From assembly GCA_900550835.1 (NCBI GenBank), contig URTP01000121.1, positions 1 to 5,907 on the forward strand: DNA of 5,907 nucleotides, given 5' to 3'. Each line of letters begins with the position of its first letter. Position 1 is the stretch's first letter. A program made the position numbers and the translations under genes. The DNA is from an uncultured Collinsella sp. (GTDB lineage: Bacteria > Actinomycetota > Coriobacteriia > Coriobacteriales > Coriobacteriaceae). Under the pieces are notes generated by a model, which made no database searches, had not been told where the DNA came from, and worked only from the letters and a program-made list of their open reading frames with translations. Shown one piece after another: positions 5,756 to 5,907 of the stretch.

Positions 5756-5907
5756 ATATACGCCAGCGACCAGCAGCGCAGCACAAGCTCGAAAAATTAA
5801 TAGACACACGGTAGTCATTGGGAGCGTCGATGTTTTGGCAATGCCAGCGGGCGCCACCCAGAGCGAACAAGTTAGCATGAAAAAGGCAAGGCATAGACCT
5901 TCTGGTC
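5756..5907. other. Upstream non-coding region of the transporter operon
   Basis: About 150 bases up to the window edge with no supported gene. The operon promoter should be here. Possible -10 elements on the minus strand are TATATC (5755-5760) and TATTAA in an AT-rich patch near 5798-5805, but neither has a good -35 at standard spacing. A short symmetrical TGGCA-A-TGCCA occurs at 5836-5846. Near the edge a minus-strand T5 run follows a weak inverted repeat, possibly the end of an upstream gene's terminator cut by the window. Confidence 0.35.

Noticed and set aside
5836..5846. TGGCA-A-TGCCA symmetrical element as an operator
   Set aside because: Five-base arms are expected by chance several times in a window of this size, and nothing else marks it as a binding site.
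5645..5878. Small minus-strand reading frame overlapping the binding-protein start
   Set aside because: It is out of frame with the binding-protein gene, overlaps its signal-peptide region, has no ribosome-binding site and shows no recognisable motif.

Overview
The window looks like chromosomal DNA from a high-GC, gut-type actinobacterium of the class Coriobacteriia, most likely Collinsella or a close relative. This is inferred from overall GC of roughly 60%, strong GC bias at third codon positions (which also produces very long antisense shadow frames), a substrate-binding protein with a combined twin-arginine and lipobox signal of the kind common in that class, and the GPGGQ form of the RF1 catalytic loop seen in actinobacteria. 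No database search was possible, so the genus is a guess.

All five genes lie on the minus strand and are read from right to left. At the right end is a tight three-gene operon for a polar amino acid ABC importer: a Tat-exported binding lipoprotein (4786-5712), a membrane permease with a long extra N-terminal membrane domain (3628-4776), and an ATPase (2840-3616). At both junctions the upstream TAG stop is fused to the next gene's Shine-Dalgarno sequence, which suggests translational coupling. The operon ends in a strong stem-loop with a seven-T tract (2787-2828).

That T tract directly touches the ribosome-binding site of the next gene, an M20-family metallopeptidase of the carboxypeptidase S / PM20D1 type (1361-2776). 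The peptidase is therefore probably expressed either by read-through of the transporter terminator or from a promoter inside the ATPase gene. It may process imported or internal dipeptides or N-acyl amino acids. A perfect 15-bp-arm palindrome without a T tract follows its stop codon (1329-1360).

After about 200 bases without a recognisable gene comes prfA (65-1132), encoding peptide chain release factor 1. It ends in tandem TAG codons followed by another perfect hairpin without a T tract (34-61).

The gene content is ordinary. I see no mobile element, CRISPR array, RNA gene or plausible new system. The points worth a second look are regulatory or architectural: the terminator abutting the peptidase ribosome-binding site, a 12-bp imperfect dyad next to the start of the binding-protein gene, TAG stops in all five genes, the T-less hairpins flush with stop codons, and the extended permease.
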